Made by a program: the position numbers and the translations under genes. Positions 1 through 5,652 of a DNA stretch of 7,295 nucleotides are shown here, piece by piece. Under the pieces are notes generated by a model, which saw only the letters and a program-made list of their open reading frames with translations, made no database searches and was not told the origin of the DNA. Source of the stretch: Eubacteriales bacterium (GTDB lineage: Bacteria > Bacillota > Clostridia > Christensenellales > SZUA-584); assembly GCA_028711205.1 (NCBI GenBank), contig JAQTSP010000132.1, positions 1 through 7,295 of the forward strand, in the 5' to 3' direction. How positions within the stretch are numbered: position 1 is the stretch's first letter; each line of letters starts with the position of its first letter.

Positions 1-11
1 AAGATTAATGA

Positions 12-40
12 TTGTTGAAAAGATAGAGTTGTTATATCAT
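12..40 (+). promoter_or_regulatory. Weak candidate promoter of the importer operon
   Basis: A TTGTTG box at 12-17 and a TATCAT box at 35-40 are separated by 17 bases. This is the best sigma-70/sigma-A-like pair I see in the leader, and it sits about 97 bases ahead of the binding-protein start. Neither box is close to consensus and the region is AT-rich, so chance is a real alternative. The true promoter may lie left of the window. Confidence 0.22.
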
Positions 41-60
41 CAATCAGTAAATTGTCAACA

Positions 61-73
61 GTCGATTATAGAC
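61..73. promoter_or_regulatory. Operator-like imperfect dyad ahead of the importer operon
   Basis: GTCGA-TTA-TAGAC is a 5-3-5 dyad with one mismatch. It agrees at 11 of 13 positions with the perfect dyad GTCGA-TTG-TCGAC at 5618-5630, which lies ahead of the oxidoreductase gene. Two similar dyads ahead of two functionally linked blocks suggest a shared repressor or activator. The similarity is short enough that chance is not excluded. Confidence 0.35.
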
Positions 74-96
74 TTCACATCACATGGTATTGTATA

Positions 97-112
97 TTGC
101 CCTTTCGGGCAA
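97..112 (+). other. Small hairpin in the leader of the binding-protein gene
   Basis: TTGCCC (97-102) and GGGCAA (107-112) form a perfect 6-bp stem closing a TTTC loop. It ends 12 bases before the AGGAGG ribosome binding site. The bases after it are A-rich, not T-rich, so it does not look like an intrinsic terminator on the + strand. A role in mRNA stability or leader folding is possible. Confidence 0.4.
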
Positions 113-124
113 CTAAAAAATAAT

Positions 125-130
125 AGGAGG
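125..130 (+). promoter_or_regulatory. Ribosome binding site of the substrate-binding protein
   Basis: A consensus AGGAGG ends 6 bases before the ATG at 137. It fixes that start over an in-frame ATG at 8, whose product would carry 43 extra residues ahead of an otherwise standard lipoprotein signal peptide. Confidence 0.9.
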
Positions 131-136
131 TTAAGA

Positions 137-1219
137 ATGAAAAAGCTAATGATGTTGGTCTTGGTTGTATCTATGGTCGTTTCATTGTTTCTGGTCGGTT
201 GTACAGCAACCGAGGAAGCTGTGGAAACATCAGATGGATCTTCCCAGACTCAGGATGTAGATGAGGCGAGTGAGGACGGTGCGAGCGATGAAGTTCAGGA
301 AACTGAATTTAATCCGGCGGATTATTCGCTGGGATTTGTGTGCTGGAACAGAAACCATCCTGTCGTACAGATCATGGAGGCCGGTTTCCTTGCAAGAGCG
401 GACGAGCTTGGATATCAAAACGAATTGTATGTGGCAGTTGAGCCAAACCTCGCGGATGCTGTTGCGCTTGGTGAACAAGCCATTGCGGCAGAGTGTGACG
501 GTCTTGTTATCTACGTGCTTGACGAATCGATGAAATCCCTGATCAAAGATGCGGCAGACGCCGGCATTGCGGTCGTGACAGGGCACACGATGCTGGAAGG
601 CCAGGAGGATGAATACGAAGGGCTGCTGGCATGGGCAGCCTGTGATCCGGTACTTTATGCCGATACAGCAGCAGAAGCCATTGGCAGCCAGATTGGCGGG
701 CAGGGGTCAGTAGCGATTACCCAGGGTGGATTCAACCCAACGGAAAACGCGGTTACAGAAGCGTTTATTGCGTACATGGCTGAAAACTACCCCGATGTTG
801 TCGTTCTGGACGCTATCGAAGAAGGATTTGAGCCTGCTGAGGCGGCAAGGAGAGCGTCGGCAGTCATACAGGCGAACCCTGATCTCGTTGGCGCTTTTTC
901 AACGACAGGAAGCGGCGCTTCGACGTGGGCGAATGCAATGCAGCAAGCAGGTGTTGAAGGGCTTTGCATCATCGCGATGGATTATTCGAGGCAAAACCTT
1001 GATTTGATCAAGGACGGTACAGTATACGGCATCATCGCTCAGCCGATCTATGAAGAGCATGCATATTGTGTCGATTTGCTTGACCAATACTTAAGAGGAG
1101 AAGACATTGAGTTCGATAATATCATGGATGCTCCGCTGGTCACTGCAGAAAATGTCGATGATTTTTATTCAAAACTGGATGTTGTCGATGAATACTTTGG
1201 AAAAACAGAAGAGGAATAA
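137..1219 (+). CDS. Sugar-type ABC transporter substrate-binding lipoprotein
   Basis: This 360-residue protein is the extracellular receptor of the importer encoded just downstream. Residues 1-22 are a lipoprotein signal peptide with a KK start, a hydrophobic core and the lipobox LVGC, so Cys22 would be lipidated and anchored outside the membrane. Residues 23-60 are an acidic, Ser/Thr/Asp/Glu-rich tether. From about residue 64 the fold reads as a type 1 periplasmic-binding protein (Peripla_BP_4, RbsB-like). Supporting segments are a first strand around SLGFVCW, the hinge-type segment AIAAECDGLVIY (115-126), and a C-terminal GTVYGIIAQPIYEE (294-307), which resembles the ligand-lobe crossover of ribose- and galactose-binding proteins. 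The ligand cannot be read from sequence: sugar, cyclitol or AI-2-like compounds are all possible. Being first in the operon and followed by a terminator-like stem fits higher expression of the receptor than of the membrane parts. Confidence 0.93.
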   Translation: MKKLMMLVLVVSMVVSLFLVGCTATEEAVETSDGSSQTQDVDEASEDGASDEVQETEFNPADYSLGFVCWNRNHPVVQIMEAGFLARADELGYQNELYVAVEPNLADAVALGEQAIAAECDGLVIYVLDESMKSLIKDAADAGIAVVTGHTMLEGQEDEYEGLLAWAACDPVLYADTAAEAIGSQIGGQGSVAITQGGFNPTENAVTEAFIAYMAENYPDVVVLDAIEEGFEPAEAARRASAVIQANPDLVGAFSTTGSGASTWANAMQQAGVEGLCIIAMDYSRQNLDLIKDGTVYGIIAQPIYEEHAYCVDLLDQYLRGEDIEFDNIMDAPLVTAENVDDFYSKLDVVDEYFGKTEEE

Positions 1220-1224
1220 CAAAT

Positions 1225-1262
1225 TGTCATCAGCAGCGAATCAACATGCTTGATGACATTTT
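1225..1262 (+). terminator. Terminator-like or attenuator stem-loop after the binding-protein gene
   Basis: TGTCATCA (1225-1232) pairs perfectly with TGATGACA (1251-1258). A short inner AGC/GCT pairing (1235-1237 with 1248-1250) is also possible. The stem starts 5 bases after the stop codon and is followed by only four T residues (1259-1262). The stem is moderately AT-rich and the T tract is short, so partial termination or 3'-end protection is more likely than full termination. This is a common arrangement between binding protein and ATPase in ABC operons. Confidence 0.55.
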
Positions 1263-1318
1263 GAGCAAGGACATAACAGCCAGACAATAAGTATTAGTCG
1301 CTGGCAGCAAAATGGTGA

Positions 1319-1365
1319 AGCGGTTGCGGATGTCTCTCATACTAAGCGAGATACCTGCAACCGCT
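1319..1365 (+). other. Long RNA hairpin ahead of the ABC ATPase gene
   Basis: AGCGGTTGC (1319-1327) is perfectly complementary to GCAACCGCT (1357-1365). The pairing continues inward with G-T and G-C pairs, one A/C mismatch (1330 with 1354), then six more pairs (1331-1336 with 1348-1353, one of them G-T). The loop is about 11 bases. That makes roughly 17 pairs, GC-rich at the base. No T tract follows, and the ribosome binding site starts 8 bases downstream, outside the stem. A processing or stabilising structure for the ATPase-permease message fits best; a regulatory leader is an alternative. Confidence 0.7.
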
Positions 1366-1373
1366 GAATCGAA

Positions 1374-1378
1374 AGGAG
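1374..1378 (+). promoter_or_regulatory. Ribosome binding site of the ABC ATPase
   Basis: AGGAG lies 5 bases before the ATG at 1384. An earlier in-frame ATG at 1312 has no such site, and its reading frame runs straight through the long hairpin, so 1384 is preferred. Confidence 0.88.
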
Positions 1379-1383
1379 AAAAA

Positions 1384-2904
1384 ATGGGAAGCTATGCACT
1401 TGAGGCGTCCAATGTAACAAAGTATTTTCCTGGAGTAAAAGCGTTGGATAAAGCTAAAATCCAAATTGACAAAGGAGAAATCCATGGATTAATAGGGGAA
1501 AACGGTGCGGGTAAATCGACGCTTCTTAAGATCATGAATGGCCTTATTCCCTATAGCGCATATGATGGAGACTTGTTCGTAAACGGGAAAAGCGTTGTAC
1601 TGCATTCACCACATGATGCGCAGGTGAAGGGAATAGGCTATGTCCCGCAGGAAATAAACGTTATGAACGAGCTTACTGTCGCGGAAAACATTTTTGTCGG
1701 ATACTTAAGCGAAGCGATCGGGAAAAAGAGATTTGTAAGTTTAAGACTTTTAGAAAAAAAAGCAAAAGACTTTTTAGATAATATTCATATCGAATTACAG
1801 CCAAGCATGCGGGTCGGCTTATTGTCAACAGCGCAAAAGCAGATGTTGATGATCGCAAGAGCACTTTCACAAGACGCTCCCATACTCATACTTGACGAAC
1901 CAACGACGGCGCTGACATACGAGGAAGTTTTAAGGCTTTTCACAATATTGCGGGAACTGAGAGAAGCCGGAAAGGCTATTATTTTTGTAACACATAAACT
2001 TCAGGAGATCATAAGCCTTACCGATAAAGTGACAATATTCAGGGATGGCTGCTATGTTTCAACGTATCAAAAGAAGGATTATGACGAAAAAAAGATTGTT
2101 GCCGATATGGTGGGAAGAAAAATTGAAAACCTATACCCAAAAAGAAACGTTAAGATTAGTGACGAGGTATTGAGGGTCGAAGGACTTTATGTTGAGCACC
2201 CGCGGATCATGGGCAAGTATGTTGTAGAGAATGTGAGTTTTTCTCTTCATAAAGGAGAGGTGTTGGGGCTTGCCGGATTGGTCGGCTCTGGCAGAACGGA
2301 AACGCTCAGAGCATTATATGGAGCGATTAAAAAATCCGGCGGAAGGATATTCCTTAACGGAAAAAAATCGAGGGTCAACAGTGAAGCGGAGGCTTTGAAA
2401 AAGGGCCTGGGGTTTTTAACTGAGGACAGAAAAAAAGACGGATTATTAATTTTAAACAATATAGCGAAGAACATATCCATTAACGATTTGGCCGGAATAA
2501 AAAAGTATGGGTTATTGAGTAAAAGACTTGAAGCGCAAAGAGCCCAGAAGCCGTTTGATACGATGCGCATCAAGGCGCCGGGCATTGAGTCGATGGTTGT
2601 CAGCCTCTCGGGCGGCAATCAGCAAAAAATTCTTGCGGCCAGAGCGCTCAATTCAAAACCGCGGATCATGCTTTTGGACGAACCGACAAAAGGTATCGAT
2701 GTGGGTTCAAAAAATGAAATTTATAACATCATAAACGATCTGGCGGCACAAGGCATTGCGGTGATTATGGTTTCATCGGAGCTTCCTGAGCTCATCGCAA
2801 TGTGTGATCGATTCATCGTTCTTGCAGACGGCAGAATGGTGGCGGAAATAGACAAATCAGAAGCCACACAAGAGAGTATAATGACCGCTTGCTTCAACGG
2901 ATAG
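1384..2904 (+). CDS. CUT2-class sugar ABC transporter ATP-binding protein, two nucleotide-binding domains
   Basis: At 506 residues this is the usual size for the RbsA/MglA/XylG family, where both ATPase domains are fused in one cytoplasmic chain that powers the permease encoded next. Domain 1 has Walker A GENGAGKST (38-46), Q-loop Gln89, a variant signature LSTAQKQ (147-153), Walker B ILILDEP (167-173) and the switch His204. Domain 2 has a degenerate Walker A GLVGSGRTET (298-307, Arg304 in place of Lys), a full signature LSGGNQQK (408-415), Walker B MLLDEPTKGIDVG (429-441), and Ser464-Ser465 where the switch His is expected. A degenerate second site of this kind is normal for the family, so it is not a sign of decay. 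The stop is 25 bases before the permease start. The gene looks more AT-rich than the binding-protein gene. The sugar is not readable from the ATPase. Confidence 0.96.
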   Translation: MGSYALEASNVTKYFPGVKALDKAKIQIDKGEIHGLIGENGAGKSTLLKIMNGLIPYSAYDGDLFVNGKSVVLHSPHDAQVKGIGYVPQEINVMNELTVAENIFVGYLSEAIGKKRFVSLRLLEKKAKDFLDNIHIELQPSMRVGLLSTAQKQMLMIARALSQDAPILILDEPTTALTYEEVLRLFTILRELREAGKAIIFVTHKLQEIISLTDKVTIFRDGCYVSTYQKKDYDEKKIVADMVGRKIENLYPKRNVKISDEVLRVEGLYVEHPRIMGKYVVENVSFSLHKGEVLGLAGLVGSGRTETLRALYGAIKKSGGRIFLNGKKSRVNSEAEALKKGLGFLTEDRKKDGLLILNNIAKNISINDLAGIKKYGLLSKRLEAQRAQKPFDTMRIKAPGIESMVVSLSGGNQQKILAARALNSKPRIMLLDEPTKGIDVGSKNEIYNIINDLAAQGIAVIMVSSELPELIAMCDRFIVLADGRMVAEIDKSEATQESIMTACFNG

Positions 2905-2929
2905 CCAGTAATATCAAAGGAGAAAAGAA

Positions 2930-3958
2930 ATGGACAAGAAGAACGAAAAACACCAAATGACTCTTGGAATGTCACCAATAAGGAAGCTACTTTCGTCACA
3001 GCTTACAACGACGGTTATTATTTTTGTAGCCATTATTATCATAACATCATTGGGAACAATCAAACCCGAGTACGGAAGTCTATTTTTAAAATCCAAGAAT
3101 CTTGTTGCCGTCTTTAGGGGAATGTCGTTTTATGTTATTGCAGCGATGGGCATGACGCTGACGTTAATGATCGCCGAGATCGATATCTCTATCGGCTCCG
3201 TTGCGGGGATGGCTGCAATACTCATGACATTTTTCTCGGCAAGCCCTTCTAACAATATGGGGCTTGGGTTGCCCCCGGTAATTGCGATTGTTTTAACAAT
3301 GATCATCACAGCGGTTGTCGGCATGATTAACGGTTTTCTCGTTGTTAAGTTAAAACTACCGCCATTTGTTGCAACGATCGCTTCATTATACTATGCAAGG
3401 GCAATCGCGATGATTATTACGCAAGGATATCCCGTTTATCCGATACCGGAAGCATTTGTAAAAATAGGCAGCGCAACCCCGCTGGGATTATCTTGGCCGA
3501 TCATCATATCAATACTGCTCGTAATTGCGTTTGAATTTGTTTTAAGAAAAACGTCTTTCGGGCGGAGTATTCTTGCCACAGGCGATAATAAGGAAGTGGC
3601 ACAATTGGCGGGTATTAATGTCACAAGAACGAAAATCACATGTTTTATCATATCCAGTGTGCTTGCAGGTATTTCAGGAATGTTACTGGCAATGCAGCTT
3701 GAATCCGGCCAGCCGACCATTGGACAAGGTTGGGAGCTTCAAGCGATCGCCGGATGCGCGATCGGCGGAATCAGCCTATTGGGCGGCGCAGGTTCTTTTA
3801 TCGGGACATTTCTGGGTGTCGCGATCATGAATGTGCTCAACAACGCGCTCATTTTGTTTTCCGTCAACACGCACTATCAAAACCTTGTCGTTGGTATTGT
3901 GATGGTACTTGCGGTCACGTTCGATATCTATAGAAGAAACAGAAAGTTGAGAAGCTAA
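2930..3958 (+). CDS. CUT2-class sugar ABC transporter permease (RbsC-type)
   Basis: This 342-residue membrane protein belongs to the BPD_transp_2 family and would form the pore as a homodimer. About ten hydrophobic segments are visible, near residues 27-45, 65-82, 84-105, 115-139, 145-163, 187-205, 235-257, 268-286, 288-310 and 317-333. Family landmarks are IDISIGSVAG (84-93), GINGFLVVK-like GMINGFLVVK (131-140), the cytoplasmic loop ATGDNKEVAQLAGI (216-229) that contacts the ATPase, and the glycine-rich GGISLLGGAGSFIGT (279-293). The start has AGGAG at 2918-2922, 7 bases upstream. With the preceding receptor and double-domain ATPase it completes a three-part importer, so no second permease is needed. 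The length is slightly above E. coli RbsC because of a polar N-terminal extension of about 25 residues. Confidence 0.95.
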   Translation: MDKKNEKHQMTLGMSPIRKLLSSQLTTTVIIFVAIIIITSLGTIKPEYGSLFLKSKNLVAVFRGMSFYVIAAMGMTLTLMIAEIDISIGSVAGMAAILMTFFSASPSNNMGLGLPPVIAIVLTMIITAVVGMINGFLVVKLKLPPFVATIASLYYARAIAMIITQGYPVYPIPEAFVKIGSATPLGLSWPIIISILLVIAFEFVLRKTSFGRSILATGDNKEVAQLAGINVTRTKITCFIISSVLAGISGMLLAMQLESGQPTIGQGWELQAIAGCAIGGISLLGGAGSFIGTFLGVAIMNVLNNALILFSVNTHYQNLVVGIVMVLAVTFDIYRRNRKLRS

Positions 3959-3971
3959 AGCAGGCGGTATC

Positions 3972-4742
3972 ATGAAAAGAAAGCGAATACTATGGATGTG
4001 TACATGCCTGCTGTTGTGCGCCGGATGCACAAGCGAGGCGGATGCAGAGCCGGCCGCATCGCCATCGTCCAACGCGGATACGGTGGTTATATTCGAAGAT
4101 GACGTCTTGGAAAGCTGTATCCGCGAGACGCTTGGCATAACGGAGGGACAGATATTTGAAGGAGATCTTGACACCATCGAGGAGTTAACGGTTTCGCCTG
4201 AATCCGGGCTGTCTCTGGATGAACTGGCGATGTGCAAAAATATCAGGAAGCTCGTGTTTTCCGGTGCGGAAATCGATGATATTGGCATTGTCACGGATTT
4301 GCAGAACCTGGAAAGTTTTACGGCCATCGGTATCAATACCACCGATTTTTCCGCGCTGGCACAGATGAAAAACGTAACGGATGTAACGATTGCGATGTGC
4401 GGCATCACGGACATTTCCTTTGTGGCGGATATGGACAGCCTTGAGACGCTGTTGATATACAATACGCCGCTCGAGGATTTATCACCTTTGGAAAATGCGT
4501 CTCAGCTCAAGGATCTGTCACTTTCGGCTAACGGCATATCGGATATATCACCGATCGAAAACCTGACCAATCTTAAGGTTTTGAGCCTGTCTGTGAACTA
4601 TATCGAAGACATATCGAGTCTGGCAGGACTTGAGAATCTTACGCATCTGTATTTGGCGGACAATATGATCAGCGATTTTTCAGTGTTGAATACATTGGAA
4701 AACCTGGAGGAATACGATATTTCAAATCAATATGTGCAATAA
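3972..4742 (+). CDS. Internalin-like leucine-rich repeat lipoprotein
   Basis: This 256-residue protein starts with a short signal peptide (KRKR, then a hydrophobic core) ending in CAGC, with Cys19 as the likely lipidated residue. The lipobox is slightly unusual because Cys16 stands at the -3 position. A low-complexity Ala/Ser/Pro linker follows (about 20-36). Residues 39-86 resemble the N-terminal cap of internalin-like proteins (a FEDDVLESCIRETLG segment and a DLDTIEELTV segment). From residue 110, six 22-residue repeats follow in strict register (110-131, 132-153, 154-175, 176-197, 198-219, 220-241), each close to LxNLxxLxLxxNxIxDISPLxx. A less regular repeat precedes them (about 87-109) and a half repeat ends the chain. 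The short repeat is the SDS22/internalin type and usually makes a curved protein-binding surface. The start is 13 bases after the permease stop with a weak AGGCGG site (3962-3967). The partner and function are unknown. Confidence 0.9.
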   Translation: MKRKRILWMCTCLLLCAGCTSEADAEPAASPSSNADTVVIFEDDVLESCIRETLGITEGQIFEGDLDTIEELTVSPESGLSLDELAMCKNIRKLVFSGAEIDDIGIVTDLQNLESFTAIGINTTDFSALAQMKNVTDVTIAMCGITDISFVADMDSLETLLIYNTPLEDLSPLENASQLKDLSLSANGISDISPIENLTNLKVLSLSVNYIEDISSLAGLENLTHLYLADNMISDFSVLNTLENLEEYDISNQYVQ

Positions 4743-4745
4743 GGA
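4741..4745 (+). promoter_or_regulatory. Ribosome binding site of the hydrolase, overlapping the upstream stop codon
   Basis: AAGGA shares bases with the TAA stop (4740-4742) of the leucine-rich repeat gene and lies 10 bases before the ATG at 4756. The overlap suggests translational coupling of the two genes, so they are likely made together. Confidence 0.6.
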
Positions 4746-4755
4746 CGCGTATTAA

Positions 4756-5550
4756 ATGGCTTTTAAAGATTATGTTACAAGTTTGAGAGTCGATAAGCAA
4801 AGAATCGCGATCATATGGATCGGGCAAGCCGGGTTTATTTTAAAAACGCATAGCGGCCAACTCATTGCGATAGACCCTTATTTATCCGATCTCGCGCATG
4901 ACAACTTGAAGGACGCATTCGGATTCGGTTTCAAACGGATCATGCCGGCCTTGTTTGATGCGAAAGATATCTGCTTTGATACCATTCTTATTTCACATGA
5001 GCATCCTGATCATCTGGATCTGGTATCGTTGCCCGGGTTTCTGAATAACAACACCACAACAGTCTATATGAACAAACAGAGCATACAGATGTCTGAAACG
5101 GTTGTGGATATAAGCCGCTTGTTTTTGGCGGAAAGAGAAAAGCAGTATCACGTCAATGATTTTGCGCTGACGTGTACTATGGCAGACCATGGAGAAGCGG
5201 CGCCGGATGCGCTGGGTTTTTTATTGGACTTTGGCTTCGCAAAAATCTATTTTTCGGGAGACACCGGCTACAACAAACGGGCGCTCAAAGCCGTATGCCG
5301 TCAGCAGCCCGAGATATGCATACTTCCTATCAACGGTGCATTCGGCAATCTCAATCCTGAGCAGGCATTTTCTCTGGCATGCGAATTGAACAGCAGGATT
5401 TGCATACCCTGCCATTACTGGATGTTACCCATGCATAACGGGGATCCACAGCACTTTCTGAATTGCTTTAACAACCAAACAAAATGCAAACCTTTGTTGC
5501 TCCGGCTGGGAGAAGCTTTTATATACAAGGATTCATATTCACATAAGTAA
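4756..5550 (+). CDS. UlaG-like metallo-beta-lactamase-fold hydrolase
   Basis: This 264-residue cytoplasmic protein (no signal peptide) has the full metal-binding set of the metallo-beta-lactamase fold: HEHPDH (81-86), His145 in ADHGE, Asp169 in SGDTGYN, and His220 in PCHYW. The opening WIGQAGFILKT followed by IDPYLSD (39-45), together with the PINGAFGNLNPEQA segment (191-204), resembles the UlaG family, named for L-ascorbate-6-phosphate lactonase, and related Mn-dependent hydrolases. Relatives include lactonases and phosphodiesterases, so the reaction is not fixed by sequence; it is also shorter than UlaG itself (about 350 residues). Its place between a sugar importer and a sugar-type dehydrogenase makes opening of a lactone, such as an oxidised sugar, a reasonable guess. 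It is the last gene before the promoter-bearing spacer. No convincing intrinsic terminator follows it. Confidence 0.88.
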   Translation: MAFKDYVTSLRVDKQRIAIIWIGQAGFILKTHSGQLIAIDPYLSDLAHDNLKDAFGFGFKRIMPALFDAKDICFDTILISHEHPDHLDLVSLPGFLNNNTTTVYMNKQSIQMSETVVDISRLFLAEREKQYHVNDFALTCTMADHGEAAPDALGFLLDFGFAKIYFSGDTGYNKRALKAVCRQQPEICILPINGAFGNLNPEQAFSLACELNSRICIPCHYWMLPMHNGDPQHFLNCFNNQTKCKPLLLRLGEAFIYKDSYSHK

Positions 5551-5581
5551 AAAAAACACAACATTTGAATAAAAAAAAAGG

Positions 5582-5609
5582 TTGTATATATTGAAAAAAC
5601 ATATATACT
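5582..5609 (+). promoter_or_regulatory. Probable promoter of the oxidoreductase-aminotransferase block
   Basis: TTGTAT (5582-5587) and TATACT (5604-5609) are separated by 16 bases, in a strongly AT-rich stretch with A tracts just upstream (5548-5557 and 5570-5579) that could act as an UP-like element. Transcription would start near 5616, at the edge of the dyad at 5618-5630. A second pair, TTGAAT (5565-5570) and TATATT (5587-5592), is also possible, so the exact boxes are uncertain. Confidence 0.45.
5584..5608. promoter_or_regulatory. AT-rich inverted repeat overlapping the promoter boxes
   Basis: GTATATAT (5584-5591) and ATATATAC (5601-5608) are perfect reverse complements with a 9-base centre. 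The arms cover parts of both proposed promoter boxes, so a protein bound here would block RNA polymerase. Alternating TA arms arise easily by chance in AT-rich DNA. Confidence 0.4.
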
Positions 5610-5617
5610 TAAACATA

Positions 5618-5630
5618 GTCGATTGTCGAC
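5618..5630. promoter_or_regulatory. Operator-like perfect dyad ahead of the oxidoreductase gene
   Basis: GTCGA-TTG-TCGAC is a perfect 5-3-5 inverted repeat, 22 bases before the ATG at 5653 and just downstream of the best -10 box. It nearly matches the dyad at 61-73. An alternative reading is the shorter perfect palindrome TGTCGACA at 5624-5631. A repressor site at the transcription start is the natural guess. Confidence 0.45.
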
Positions 5631-5637
5631 ACAAAAC

Positions 5638-5645
5638 AAGAGGGG
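5638..5645 (+). promoter_or_regulatory. Ribosome binding site of the oxidoreductase
   Basis: AAGAGGGG ends 7 bases before the ATG at 5653. It supports that start over an in-frame ATG at 5623, which lies inside the dyad and has no such site, and leaves the Rossmann motif at residues 7-15, where the family has it. Confidence 0.8.
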
Positions 5646-5652
5646 CATAAGT

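Noticed and set aside
8..136. In-frame N-terminal extension of the binding-protein gene starting at ATG 8
   Set aside because: The extension would bury a textbook lipoprotein signal peptide, and the only strong ribosome binding site (125-130) points to the ATG at 137.
1312..1383. In-frame N-terminal extension of the ABC ATPase starting at ATG 1312
   Set aside because: It runs through the long hairpin, lacks a ribosome binding site and adds 24 residues not expected ahead of the first strand of the ATPase domain.
1821..1831. Exact 11-base repeat of 51-61 (ATTGTCAACAG), considered as a second regulatory site
   Set aside because: The copy lies inside conserved coding sequence of the ATPase signature, and several exact 11-base repeats are expected by chance in a window of this size.
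2275..2305. Degenerate second Walker A (Lys to Arg) and missing switch His in the ATPase as signs of an inactive enzyme
   Set aside because: A degenerate second nucleotide site is typical of CUT2 sugar ATPases; the first site is complete.
3776..4462. Long open frame of 228 codons on the minus strand over the permease end and LRR gene
   Set aside because: It lies opposite two well-supported genes, has a composition typical of an antisense shadow, and shows no recognisable domain or ribosome binding site.
5551..5580. A-rich stretch after the hydrolase gene as an intrinsic terminator
   Set aside because: There are A tracts, no GC-rich stem and no following T tract on the + strand; the stretch fits a promoter-upstream element better.
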